Positions 1 through 5,724 of a stretch of 8,404 nucleotides of DNA are shown one piece after another. Under the pieces are notes generated by a model that did no database searches, was not told the DNA's origin, and saw only the letters and a program-made list of their open reading frames with translations. Numbering within the stretch: the stretch's first letter is position 1; every line of letters starts with the position of its first letter. This DNA comes from Cyclobacteriaceae bacterium. Lineage in GTDB: Bacteria; Bacteroidota; Bacteroidia; Cytophagales; Cyclobacteriaceae. Position numbers and translations under genes: made by a program. The stretch covers positions 1 to 8,404 of the forward strand of contig JABFSY010000425.1 in assembly GCA_013140395.1 (NCBI GenBank). Direction: 5' to 3'.

Positions 1-132
1 CTTGATGGCATCCTCTCCAAACGTCTCATAAAAATCGCCCACGCGAAAAAGCAACAGCGCACCAGGGTACTTCACCTTGATGGCGTTGTACTGCTTCATT
101 AAAGGGGTATCCATTGCACCTGCTCCCGCCAT
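1..132 (-). CDS. mutS: DNA mismatch repair protein MutS, N-terminal fragment
   Basis: This is the first 44 codons of MutS, the ATPase that recognises mismatched bases and starts methyl-independent or methyl-directed repair in the cytoplasm; the rest lies beyond the left edge. The frame shows the MutS domain I opening: [11 protein letters not shown] (about residues 9-19), KYPGALLLF, then GDFYETF. Within GDFYETF, Phe34-Tyr35-Glu36 corresponds to the F-x-E wedge motif (Phe36/Glu38 in E. coli) that stacks on and hydrogen-bonds to the mispaired base. The ATG at 132 is the first Met in frame. A second in-frame ATG at 114 lies six codons inside, gives an N-terminus closer to relatives (MDTPLMKQ), and has GGGAGCAGG just upstream, so it could be the true start. 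Identification is firm because the motif block is specific; only the start is uncertain. Confidence 0.93.
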   Translation of the reverse strand, partial: MAGAGAMDTPLMKQYNAIKVKYPGALLLFRVGDFYETFGEDAIK

Positions 133-203
133 ACTTACATCGCGTATTAATTTGCGGCTACTTATTTCGTGGGGGTCGCACGTTTCGTAGCACTTCTTAG
201 GGG

Positions 204-211
204 CAAAGATA
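204..211 (-). promoter_or_regulatory. Probable mutS -7 promoter element
   Basis: The minus strand reads TATCTTTG here, an exact match to the Bacteroidota -7 consensus TAnnTTTG. Transcription would start near 195-200, giving mutS a leader of about 65 nt. I find no convincing TTTG/TTG -33 element 19-21 bp upstream, so the call rests on the -7 box and its location in front of mutS. Confidence 0.5.
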
Positions 212-266
212 GAACGAGGAAGTTATAAGTAAGAGCCTAAGGCTAAATTATGCTGACGCGGCAGGG

Positions 267-941
267 TCATTTTTTTACCGCAACAATCACCCACATTTTA
301 TCGCCTTTTATTTTTTCGCGATCAATAAAATTTTCCTTTTTAACAAGAACTTTAAAACCAGCCTTGTCCAGATCTTGCAGGACATGCTCAATAGCAATTT
401 CATGCTTTTTTGCTTGCTCGGTCCGATTTGACTTCTTCCGCACATCTGCAATTGGTTCGCAAATGAGGAGAAGCCCTTCTTTTACCAATGCATTCTTAAC
501 GTTTTTTAATAAAACACCATAGTTAATTACTTCATGATACGTATCCAGGATCATAACCGCATCTAATGAGTCAGTTGGCAACCCCAGATCACCCTTAGGA
601 GCAAACACCGGCCGTATATTGGTGATCCCTTTTTCTTTTGTTTTTAGTTGCATTAGCCCTACCATGTTAATGCGATTTTCCACTGCGTATACTCGGCCTG
701 AATCTCCAACGATTTTGGATAATTTATAAGTCATATAACCTTCATGAGAACCAATGTCCGCGACTACACTATTCTTTTTTATTTTCAACAACTGGATTAA
801 CTCACTCGGTTTTTGCCATTTATCTCTGGCAGCCCAGGCGCTTTCAGAATAGATATTCTTCCACGGATCAACGGTCTGGCTAATTGCGTCTGGCCGATTC
901 ACCATAGAAATAAGAATTAATAAAAAATAGACTCTCGCCAT
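267..941 (-). CDS. Exported class I SAM-dependent methyltransferase
   Basis: A 224-residue protein with a Rossmann-type SAM-dependent methyltransferase fold. Residues 1-21 form a signal peptide (Arg3, hydrophobic 4-14, A-I-S then Gln22), so the mature protein should be periplasmic. After the conserved-looking WQKPSELIQLL (42-52), motif I reads VVADIGSHEGYMT (59-71). Asp62, Gly64 and Gly68 are kept, but the usual middle Gly is replaced by His/Glu. VYAVE (84-88) supplies the acidic residue that normally binds the SAM ribose, and ILDTYHEV (131-138) matches motif IV of UbiE-like enzymes. The end (residues 214-224) is hydrophobic with terminal Lys-Lys. It lacks a lipobox Cys. The gene is on the same strand as mutS but has its own promoter signal and a 134-bp gap to mutS. 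The family is clear; substrate and methyl donor supply outside the cytoplasm are unknown. Confidence 0.85.
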   Translation of the reverse strand: MARVYFLLILISMVNRPDAISQTVDPWKNIYSESAWAARDKWQKPSELIQLLKIKKNSVVADIGSHEGYMTYKLSKIVGDSGRVYAVENRINMVGLMQLKTKEKGITNIRPVFAPKGDLGLPTDSLDAVMILDTYHEVINYGVLLKNVKNALVKEGLLLICEPIADVRKKSNRTEQAKKHEIAIEHVLQDLDKAGFKVLVKKENFIDREKIKGDKMWVIVAVKK

Positions 942-954
942 TGATATCTTTTTT

Positions 955-971
955 TCAAAGATAACCTTTGA
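955..971. promoter_or_regulatory. Operator-like inverted repeat over a promoter
   Basis: TCAAAG-ATAAC-CTTTGA is a 17-bp inverted repeat with perfect 6-bp arms. It covers the predicted minus-strand -7 element and sits in the divergent intergenic region between the methyltransferase and the thioredoxin/TPR gene. The position would suit a repressor site. Part of the symmetry follows from the promoter box itself containing CTTTG, so regulation is only inferred. Confidence 0.35.
956..963 (-). promoter_or_regulatory. Probable methyltransferase -7 promoter element
   Basis: The minus strand reads TATCTTTG, an exact TAnnTTTG match, 14 bp before the ATG at 941. The transcript would have a leader of only about 8-11 nt. 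A degenerate -33 (TTTC) lies 22 bp upstream. The identical octamer also precedes mutS. Confidence 0.5.
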
Positions 972-1078
972 CTAATATGAATTTTGAAACTTGCCTTCAG
1001 ATTATTCTTAATAGCTTTTTAACAATTGATTAAGAGATCATTGGGATTTCGTTAACAGAAGCTCAATTCTCTTCCTAC

Positions 1079-1086
1079 TACTTTTA
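1079..1086 (+). promoter_or_regulatory. Weak candidate -7 element before thioredoxin/TPR gene
   Basis: TACTTTTA differs from TAnnTTTG only at the last base and lies 20 bp before the ATG at 1107. No clear -33 element accompanies it, so this is the best available candidate and not a firm promoter. Confidence 0.22.
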
Positions 1087-1106
1087 GAAAACAATTAAAA
1101 CTACCT

Positions 1107-1967
1107 ATGAATAAATTATCGCTCTTAATCCTTTGTTTATTTTTCTATACGGCAGCTATCGCGCAGAAACGAGAAACCAAACTGTTGAATGAAGTATCAC
1201 TCTCACAACTCAAGCAAGAACCGTATGCAACCTGGTATACCAAGAATCATGAAGACTACCAGCCTAATGTACAGATAGTAGAAGCTCTTAAAAAAACTAA
1301 TCACACCAAATACACAATGAAAATATTTTTCGGTTCGTGGTGTGGCGATAGCAAACGCGAGTTGCCGAAGATGACAAAGGTTTTGGAAAAACTATTATTC
1401 CCTCAAAAGAATCTTTCCTTGATTGGCGTTGACGATTCTACGGAGGTATACAAGCAATCGCCCCAACGACAAGAAGCCGGAATGAATATTTTCCGCGTGC
1501 CAACTTTTATTGTTTATGAAAATGGCAAGGAGGTAGGTCGTATCGTAGAATACCCCACAGAAACAATGGAGCGAGATTTACTAAAGATTTTTGCTAAGAA
1601 AGAATACACGGCCAATTATTTCGGATACCCACAGATTATTCAGTGGATGAAAGGTGGATTGCTCACGGATGAAAATATCAGCGCACGCGGTCTTGCTATG
1701 CAATTGAAAAATCGAATCGTCAACGAATCTGAATTAAATGCCTGTGGTTATGTGTTGATGGCTCAAGGAAATCTAAAGGAAGCGGTGGCAGTTCTTAAAA
1801 TTAACGCCAATTTATTTCCACAATCAGCCAATTGCTGGGACAGCTTAGCGGAAGCGTATGCAAAATCAGGATTGAAGGAAAAAGCTATTCAAGCATACGA
1901 GTTTGTATTGGAGTTAGACCCCAAAAATGAAAACGCAAAAGTCCAACTTGTGAAACTAAAAGGGTAG
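1107..1967 (+). CDS. Exported thioredoxin-fold protein with C-terminal TPRs
   Basis: A 286-residue protein for the periplasm. The signal peptide is residues 1-19 (ending A-I-A, then Gln20). A thioredoxin fold spans about 55-165: strand MKIFFGSW (71-78), active site Trp78-Cys79-Gly80-Asp81-Ser82, and the cis-proline loop RVPTF with Pro132, followed by the strand-turn VYENGKEVG. The second catalytic cysteine of a CxxC site is Ser82 (codon AGC), leaving a monothiol CxxS centre. The remaining mature cysteines, Cys213 and Cys243, lie in the C-terminal part, where two tetratricopeptide repeats fit about 208-238 and 241-274 and would bind partners. It is followed 49 bp later by the GH130 gene on the same strand, with no obvious terminator. 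Candidate activities are glutathionylation or disulfide isomerase-type chemistry, or a non-redox scaffold. Fold assignment is strong; function is inferred. Confidence 0.88.
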   Translation: MNKLSLLILCLFFYTAAIAQKRETKLLNEVSLSQLKQEPYATWYTKNHEDYQPNVQIVEALKKTNHTKYTMKIFFGSWCGDSKRELPKMTKVLEKLLFPQKNLSLIGVDDSTEVYKQSPQRQEAGMNIFRVPTFIVYENGKEVGRIVEYPTETMERDLLKIFAKKEYTANYFGYPQIIQWMKGGLLTDENISARGLAMQLKNRIVNESELNACGYVLMAQGNLKEAVAVLKINANLFPQSANCWDSLAEAYAKSGLKEKAIQAYEFVLELDPKNENAKVQLVKLKG

Positions 1968-1979
1968 CTTAATATAATT

Positions 1980-2027
1980 TGAAAGTTCATGGTATATCCT
2001 CAGTATATTCGCATCTATGAACTTTCA
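1980..2027 (+). promoter_or_regulatory. Inverted repeat burying the GH130 start codon
   Basis: TGAAAGTTCAT (1980-1990) and ATGAACTTTCA (2017-2027) are perfect 11-bp reverse complements. In RNA the stem can grow by a G-U and a G-C pair (1991-1992 with 2015-2016), leaving a 22-nt loop. The right arm begins exactly at the GH130 start codon, so a transcript reading through from the upstream gene would hold the initiation codon and first three codons in a stem. It is not followed by a T tract, so it is not a standard terminator. A DNA operator made of two half-sites is the alternative. Confidence 0.5.
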
Positions 2028-3144
2028 CTATTTTACAAGGCTTCTGCTTTATAGCAGTGTTGTTGGAGTACTCTTTCTCTTTGGTTGCTCACCGCAAAAG
2101 GAAAATCAGGCAAAGGAAGTCAGCGACTCCACCTGGGCCATTCTGCCATTTGTAAAAGTTGATAGCCTGAATCCTATCCTGGCTGCTGGAAACGGAAAGT
2201 TTTTTTGCCCTATTTTAAAGAAGGAAGTAAGCTGGGAAGAAAAGGATGTTTTTAATCCGGCTGCAGTAGTTCGGAACGATTCAGTTTTTCTGATTTATCG
2301 GGCGGAGGATACCATTGGAAAATACGCGGGCACTTCGAGACTAGGATTAGCATTTAGTACGGATGGGTTGCATTTCATTCGTAAAAAGGAACCGGTTTTG
2401 TTTCCCGCAGAGGATGAAATGAAAAGATATGAATGGGAAGGTGGCATTGAAGACCCACGCATTGTGGAAAGAGAAGACGGGACCTACATTATGACATATA
2501 CTGCTTATGATGGAAAGGTGGCGCGGTTGTGTATTGCCACTTCTACCAATTTGATTAATTGGACAAAGCATGGTCTAGTACTGCAAGGAAAATATATTGA
2601 CTCGTGGAGCAAATCCGGAGCAATTGTAGCCAAGCAAGTGGGAGAGAAAATAGTGGCGCAAAAGATAAACGGAAAATACTGGATGTATTTTGGAGACACC
2701 GACTTGTTTCTGGCAACTTCGGATGATTTAATTCGTTGGCAACCTATTGAAGAGAACAACACAATCAAATCGGTTCTTCAACCCCGCAAAGGATATTTCG
2801 ATAGTCGGTTAGTGGAGAGCGGTCCCTACGCGTTGTTAACTGAAAAAGGAATAGTGTTGATTTATAATGGTATGAACTTAGATGAAGGAGGAGATTCGGC
2901 CATTGCTAAAGGCGCATACTGTGCGGGCCAAGTATTGTTTGATAAAAGCGACCCTTCTAGGATAATAGATCGCCTAGAGAAAAATTTTCTCCGTCCCGAT
3001 CAGCCTTACGAAATTTCCGGGCAGATCGATCAGGTTTGTTTTGTAGAGGGGCTAGTTCCTTTTCACGGAAAATGGTTTCTGTATTTTGGCACAGCTGATT
3101 CGAAGATTGCGGTGGCTGTTTCCACTATTTTGCCAGCCAATTAA
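2017..3144 (+). CDS. GH130-family glycosidase lipoprotein, likely beta-mannoside-active
   Basis: A 375-residue five-bladed beta-propeller enzyme of glycoside hydrolase family 130, which cleaves beta-mannosidic bonds by phosphorolysis or hydrolysis. Residues 1-23 are a lipoprotein signal with lipobox LFGC (Cys24), so it is anchored to the envelope. Family blocks follow in order: VFNPAAVV (78-85), IYRAED (93-98), SRLGLAFSTDG (107-117), EGGIEDPRI (141-149) with Asp146 as the expected general acid, WSKSGAIV (197-204), GKYWMYFGD (219-227), ATSDDLIRW (233-241), FDSRLVESGP (261-270), YCAGQVLFD (301-309), VCFVEGL (340-346) and FGTADSKIAVA (357-367). The His-Arg pair I would expect for phosphate binding in the phosphorylases after the GKY block is replaced by Phe-Gly-Asp, which favours a hydrolase. 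No SusC/SusD or mannan genes are adjacent. Its start codon lies in an inverted repeat, and its 3' end overlaps the convergent gene by 20 bp. Confidence 0.87.
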   Translation: MNFHYFTRLLLYSSVVGVLFLFGCSPQKENQAKEVSDSTWAILPFVKVDSLNPILAAGNGKFFCPILKKEVSWEEKDVFNPAAVVRNDSVFLIYRAEDTIGKYAGTSRLGLAFSTDGLHFIRKKEPVLFPAEDEMKRYEWEGGIEDPRIVEREDGTYIMTYTAYDGKVARLCIATSTNLINWTKHGLVLQGKYIDSWSKSGAIVAKQVGEKIVAQKINGKYWMYFGDTDLFLATSDDLIRWQPIEENNTIKSVLQPRKGYFDSRLVESGPYALLTEKGIVLIYNGMNLDEGGDSAIAKGAYCAGQVLFDKSDPSRIIDRLEKNFLRPDQPYEISGQIDQVCFVEGLVPFHGKWFLYFGTADSKIAVAVSTILPAN

Positions 3145-3403
3145 AAAGCATAATACCCAATAAGCCGAACACAACACTTAGGTGAACTATTAACCAAACC
3201 TGTTGATAGGCAGGTCTGTTTTTCCAAGTTACTTTTTGGTCGAATGGGTCAAAGATAAGTGCGATACCCAGATTGCTCATGGCGCTATCGATTTGCTTGG
3301 TTGCTAAGAAGTAAACCGAAAGCAAAACAAGTGTGCCATACAAAAAGCGGCTATATTTAAAAGTAGTATCTTTTGGTTTTGAATTCTCTTTCGTAGCCGT
3401 CAT
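3125..3403 (-). CDS. Small two-helix membrane protein, unknown function
   Basis: A 92-residue protein with no domain I recognise. A polar, Lys-rich N-terminus (1-18) is followed by a membrane helix at about 19-35 (FLYGTLVLLSVYFLATK), an amphipathic middle with the motif IFDPFDQKVTWKNRP (50-64), and a second helix at about 68-88 before a terminal Ala-Lys. Its ATG overlaps the stop of the upstream gene in the sequence ATGA (3400-3403), so translation is probably coupled. Its last 20 bp, read on the opposite strand, are the end of the GH130 gene. The ordered positions of Asp, Phe, Trp and Pro in the loop suggest a real conserved protein and not a chance frame. Confidence 0.75.
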   Translation of the reverse strand: MTATKENSKPKDTTFKYSRFLYGTLVLLSVYFLATKQIDSAMSNLGIALIFDPFDQKVTWKNRPAYQQVWLIVHLSVVFGLLGIMLFNWLAK

Positions 3404-3627
3404 ATTTTAGGAGTTGAAGTTTTACATGATTTTTTCTTTTGCTCTTCCATCGACTGGAGGAAAACGGCCATGGAAGAGGCCACGATGCCCACGGTAAAGA
3501 AAATTTCTGTCGCATCCGAGGTGCCTTCCCAAAGTGAAATGATCATACCTAGCGCAACAAAGCCTGCGGCAATCCCAATGACCAAGGAATACTTGCCGAG
3601 TCTAAATCGTTTTTTCCTTTCCATCAT
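3400..3627 (-). CDS. Small two-helix membrane protein, unknown function
   Basis: A 75-residue protein: basic N-terminus (RKKRFRLGK), helix at about 13-33, short acidic loop WEGTSDATE (33-41), helix at about 42-58, and a Lys-rich tail ending TSTPKI. Positive charge at both ends predicts a hairpin with both termini in the cytoplasm and the acidic loop outside. Two ATGs stand in tandem (3627 and 3624), so the first residue is uncertain by one. It is the first gene of a two-gene unit and overlaps the next by 4 bp. I do not recognise the family; coupling to its neighbour suggests the two small proteins act together, perhaps as a membrane complex. Confidence 0.72.
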   Translation of the reverse strand: MMERKKRFRLGKYSLVIGIAAGFVALGMIISLWEGTSDATEIFFTVGIVASSMAVFLQSMEEQKKKSCKTSTPKI

Positions 3628-3658
3628 TCATTTTTCCAGTTAGTAGGGTTTCCGGCAA

Positions 3659-3689
3659 AAAAATTACAAAACCCTCAAACTTTTTTCAA
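3659..3689 (-). promoter_or_regulatory. Weak candidate promoter for the small membrane gene pair
   Basis: On the minus strand TTG (3689-3687), a 20-bp spacer, and TAATTTTT (3666-3659) resemble a Bacteroidota promoter with the last base of the -7 box wrong. It is 32 bp before the ATG at 3627. The region is rich in A and T runs, so a chance match is quite possible. Confidence 0.22.
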
Positions 3690-3733
3690 GCACCGGGAAG
3701 TGTTTTTGAGACAATAGCTAGTTGAAGTATTTT

Positions 3734-5464
3734 CTATTTCACCTTCGCTATACAAACAGAACTCGCGAGATAAATTACTTCATTGGGCGAATTCGCGTCA
3801 ACTTTCAATGTCAGGTTTTTTCTTTTGCTTTCGTCCATACGCGAGTATTTCAAATCTGAGTCGGCATATTTCCAGGCTACATCCAACTGCTTTTTCACTT
3901 CGTCAGCTTCCGGTAGTTTGCTTTGTGCCTTGAGGCTTTCATAAAGCCCTGTCAGCGCAAAACCATTTTTCGGCCAGGTGGACAGATCCTCGCGGTAAAT
4001 TTTTTCAGCCCCGGCATAGTCACCTGCGATCATCAGTACGTTGCCCAACAAGTGTCGTACCGAGAAAAACCAATCGGGGGGTTCGTTGTAATTCAAGTTG
4101 TCTTCTAATGCAATCGCTTGCTTGAGAAGTTCCGTTGCCATTTTGTAGTCGCCTTTCTTAGTCATCAACTCAGCGTTCAACACCATCGATGCAATTTTAC
4201 AAACCTGCTCGGCCGGATTGATGGACCAAATAATGATTTTCTTAACGGCCTCGGAGCCACTCAATCTGTTTAGCGAGTCTAATTCAGTTTGCGCTTCGTT
4301 TAGTTTGTTCAAGTTTGCAAATGCCATGCCCCTGGCATAGTGCCAAATGGCCTTTGGGTAAGCTAAGTCTTCATCTGGTTTAACGGTTGCTATTGTTTTT
4401 TCCCATTGCTCAAATTTTACCAGCACGTGAAAAGGAATAGTCGTGTAATGCAAAACGGTTTCGTATCCCGGCTCGCGAAAGTACTTTTTGTCCAATATAC
4501 TCGCGGTCTTGTAGGCGGCTTCAATTGCTTTTGCACCTCTGCCTTCAAACGTGGCTGTGGCGGCCAGGAAATGGTAGTTGTGGGGGTAGTAATACTGCGG
4601 ATACACGCCTTGCGACTTGCATTCAGCGACATAAATGCTGTCGGCTACTACTGCTTTTTCATTGGCGATCGATCCTTCATGATAGTCTCCGGTATTGATG
4701 TAAATATGTGAGGGCATGTGCACGAGGTGCCCTGCGGATGGCACCAATGTTTTTAAGCGCTCGGCACTGATCAGTGCTTTATCAAAATCAGACCCCGCCT
4801 CCGTGGCGTGTAGATAAAGATGGTTGGCAAGAGGATTTTTGGGATTGATGGTCATCGCGCGTTCAATCACTTGTAGTAGCTCGGGTGTCCATGGTTGAGG
4901 CGCACCTCCTTTACGAACGAAAAAATTCCACGCATGTAAATTCATAATCGACTCCGCATACAGCGTGGCCACAAAATCATTTTCCGAAAATTGAGCATAG
5001 GCTGCTTTCATGGAAGCAGAATATCGTTCGCTATTGGTTGTGATTGAATCAGCAGGAAACTTAACTTCAATTGCTTTGATGATGGCTTGCTCCCAAGCGG
5101 AAGCGCTTTTACTAAACCTCACGGCTTTTTGCACAGCTTGCTTGATGTCGTTGACGGCTCCCATATTTTGGCCTCCCGAATTGTAGTTGGGGCCTAGCAC
5201 ATAGGCGATTCCCCAATAGCCCATAGCAAAGGTGGAATCTTGACGGATAGATTCGCGAAATGATCGCTCTGCTTCCGCATGATTAAATCCATTGGCCATG
5301 ATGATCCCCTGATTAAAAAAAAGTTGGGCGTACTCAGATGGCGTGGTAACCTTCACTTGATAGTCGCCAATGTTCTTGAGAATCGGAGCTTCAAAAGTTG
5401 GCTTCTTGTCAGCACACGTTGTCAACACGAGAAGTAATGAAATAAAGATCAATGTGCTTTTCAT
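3734..5464 (-). CDS. TPR-repeat lipoprotein with conserved His motifs
   Basis: A 576-residue protein with a lipoprotein-like signal (hydrophobic 5-14, LTTC with Cys17; Thr at -1 is unusual), so it is probably anchored facing the periplasm or surface. It is an alpha-helical solenoid. Tetratricopeptide-like units fit about 46-79 (YAQLFFNQGIIMANGFNHAE), 210-240, 373-400, 430-455 and 467-497 (GNVLMIAGDYAGAEKIYRED). A central block is rich in histidine: HLYLHATEAG (215-224, an HxxxHxxE arrangement), AGHLVHMPSHIY (244-255) and YYYPHNYHF (291-299). I recall AGHxxHMPSHI as a hallmark of a family usually annotated only as TPR protein; no reaction is known to me. The last 30 residues are polar and may form a small cap. 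It shares a strand with the small membrane pair downstream, separated by 106 bp. Lipoprotein TPR identity is strong, function unknown. Confidence 0.85.
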   Translation of the reverse strand: MKSTLIFISLLLVLTTCADKKPTFEAPILKNIGDYQVKVTTPSEYAQLFFNQGIIMANGFNHAEAERSFRESIRQDSTFAMGYWGIAYVLGPNYNSGGQNMGAVNDIKQAVQKAVRFSKSASAWEQAIIKAIEVKFPADSITTNSERYSASMKAAYAQFSENDFVATLYAESIMNLHAWNFFVRKGGAPQPWTPELLQVIERAMTINPKNPLANHLYLHATEAGSDFDKALISAERLKTLVPSAGHLVHMPSHIYINTGDYHEGSIANEKAVVADSIYVAECKSQGVYPQYYYPHNYHFLAATATFEGRGAKAIEAAYKTASILDKKYFREPGYETVLHYTTIPFHVLVKFEQWEKTIATVKPDEDLAYPKAIWHYARGMAFANLNKLNEAQTELDSLNRLSGSEAVKKIIIWSINPAEQVCKIASMVLNAELMTKKGDYKMATELLKQAIALEDNLNYNEPPDWFFSVRHLLGNVLMIAGDYAGAEKIYREDLSTWPKNGFALTGLYESLKAQSKLPEADEVKKQLDVAWKYADSDLKYSRMDESKRKNLTLKVDANSPNEVIYLASSVCIAKVK

Positions 5465-5499
5465 CGCAAAATGGGTTTGATGGGAGGCTTTCTGTAGCT

Positions 5500-5562
5500 C
5501 TAAGGTACTAAATAAGGTAGCACGCTATGGCTTAAAAGTTCTTGAACTTCTTTTTCTGTCAT
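5500..5562 (-). CDS. Possible 20-residue leader ORF upstream of TPR gene
   Basis: An ATG at 5562 opens a 20-codon frame (MTEKEVQELL... ending TAG) that stops 35 bp before the TPR gene start. The same frame is open further back, to a TAA at 5637-5635, giving 44 codons in total, and its amino acid pattern (acidic helix, then LPYLVP) looks protein-like. It could be a leader peptide, the tail of a decayed gene, or chance. Open frames of this length are common, so confidence is low. Confidence 0.2.
   Translation of the reverse strand: MTEKEVQELLSHSVLPYLVP
5536..5549. repeat. 14-bp palindrome AAGTTC-TT-GAACTT
   Basis: Perfect 6-bp arms flank a 2-bp centre in the intergenic region between the divergent TPR and LytTR genes. 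It could be an operator for a dimeric regulator, but it lies inside the small open frame described here, where it encodes Glu-Val-Gln-Glu-Leu, so the symmetry may be incidental. Confidence 0.3.
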
Positions 5563-5653
5563 GTACCAATCAGCCACCGAACAAAATGTAATCTCAGCGA
5601 CTTGCCTATGAAAAAGCCGGATCAAGTAGAACAGTTAGGCCCAATTCACCCCA

Positions 5654-5661
5654 CAAAGCTA
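5654..5661 (-). promoter_or_regulatory. Candidate -7 element for the TPR lipoprotein transcript
   Basis: The minus strand reads TAGCTTTG, an exact TAnnTTTG match. No -33 element is visible at 19-22 bp. If used, it gives the TPR gene a leader of about 180 nt that contains the small open frame ending at 5500. It lies only about 26 bp from the -33 box of the divergent LytTR promoter. Confidence 0.33.
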
Positions 5662-5687
5662 CCCTTCACCACTCTAATGCTGATGTT

Positions 5688-5718
5688 TTTGCAACCCAAA
5701 CACTAGTTTTTAAGTTTG
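5688..5718 (+). promoter_or_regulatory. Strong Bacteroidota promoter, apparently leaderless, for LytTR gene
   Basis: TTTG (5688-5691), a 19-bp spacer and TAAGTTTG (5711-5718) match both halves of the Bacteroidota consensus exactly. The expected transcription start falls at about 5722-5725, at or next to the ATG at 5725. This rules against the in-frame TTG at 5716, which lies inside the -7 box. Confidence 0.75.
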
Positions 5719-5724
5719 TGGTGT

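Noticed and set aside
250..522. 90-codon plus-strand open frame opposite the methyltransferase
   Set aside because: It is antisense to a well-supported gene and its translation (Phe/Ser/Thr-rich) shows no domain; a shadow frame.
3674..3710. Terminator-like hairpin (AAGCAC/GTGTTT within CTCAAA/TTTGAG arms) between the TPR gene and the small membrane pair
   Set aside because: The stem is weak and interrupted. The T-rich side fits the plus strand, where no gene ends, and on minus the T run is about 10 nt beyond the stem.
4406..4711. 101-codon plus-strand open frame opposite the TPR lipoprotein
   Set aside because: It lies wholly within the TPR gene, has no promoter or ribosome-binding signal, and encodes a low-information sequence.
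5716..5724. Alternative TTG start adding three residues to the LytTR regulator
   Set aside because: The TTG lies within the -7 promoter box TAAGTTTG, so it would not be in the mRNA; ATG 5725 fits the predicted transcript start.
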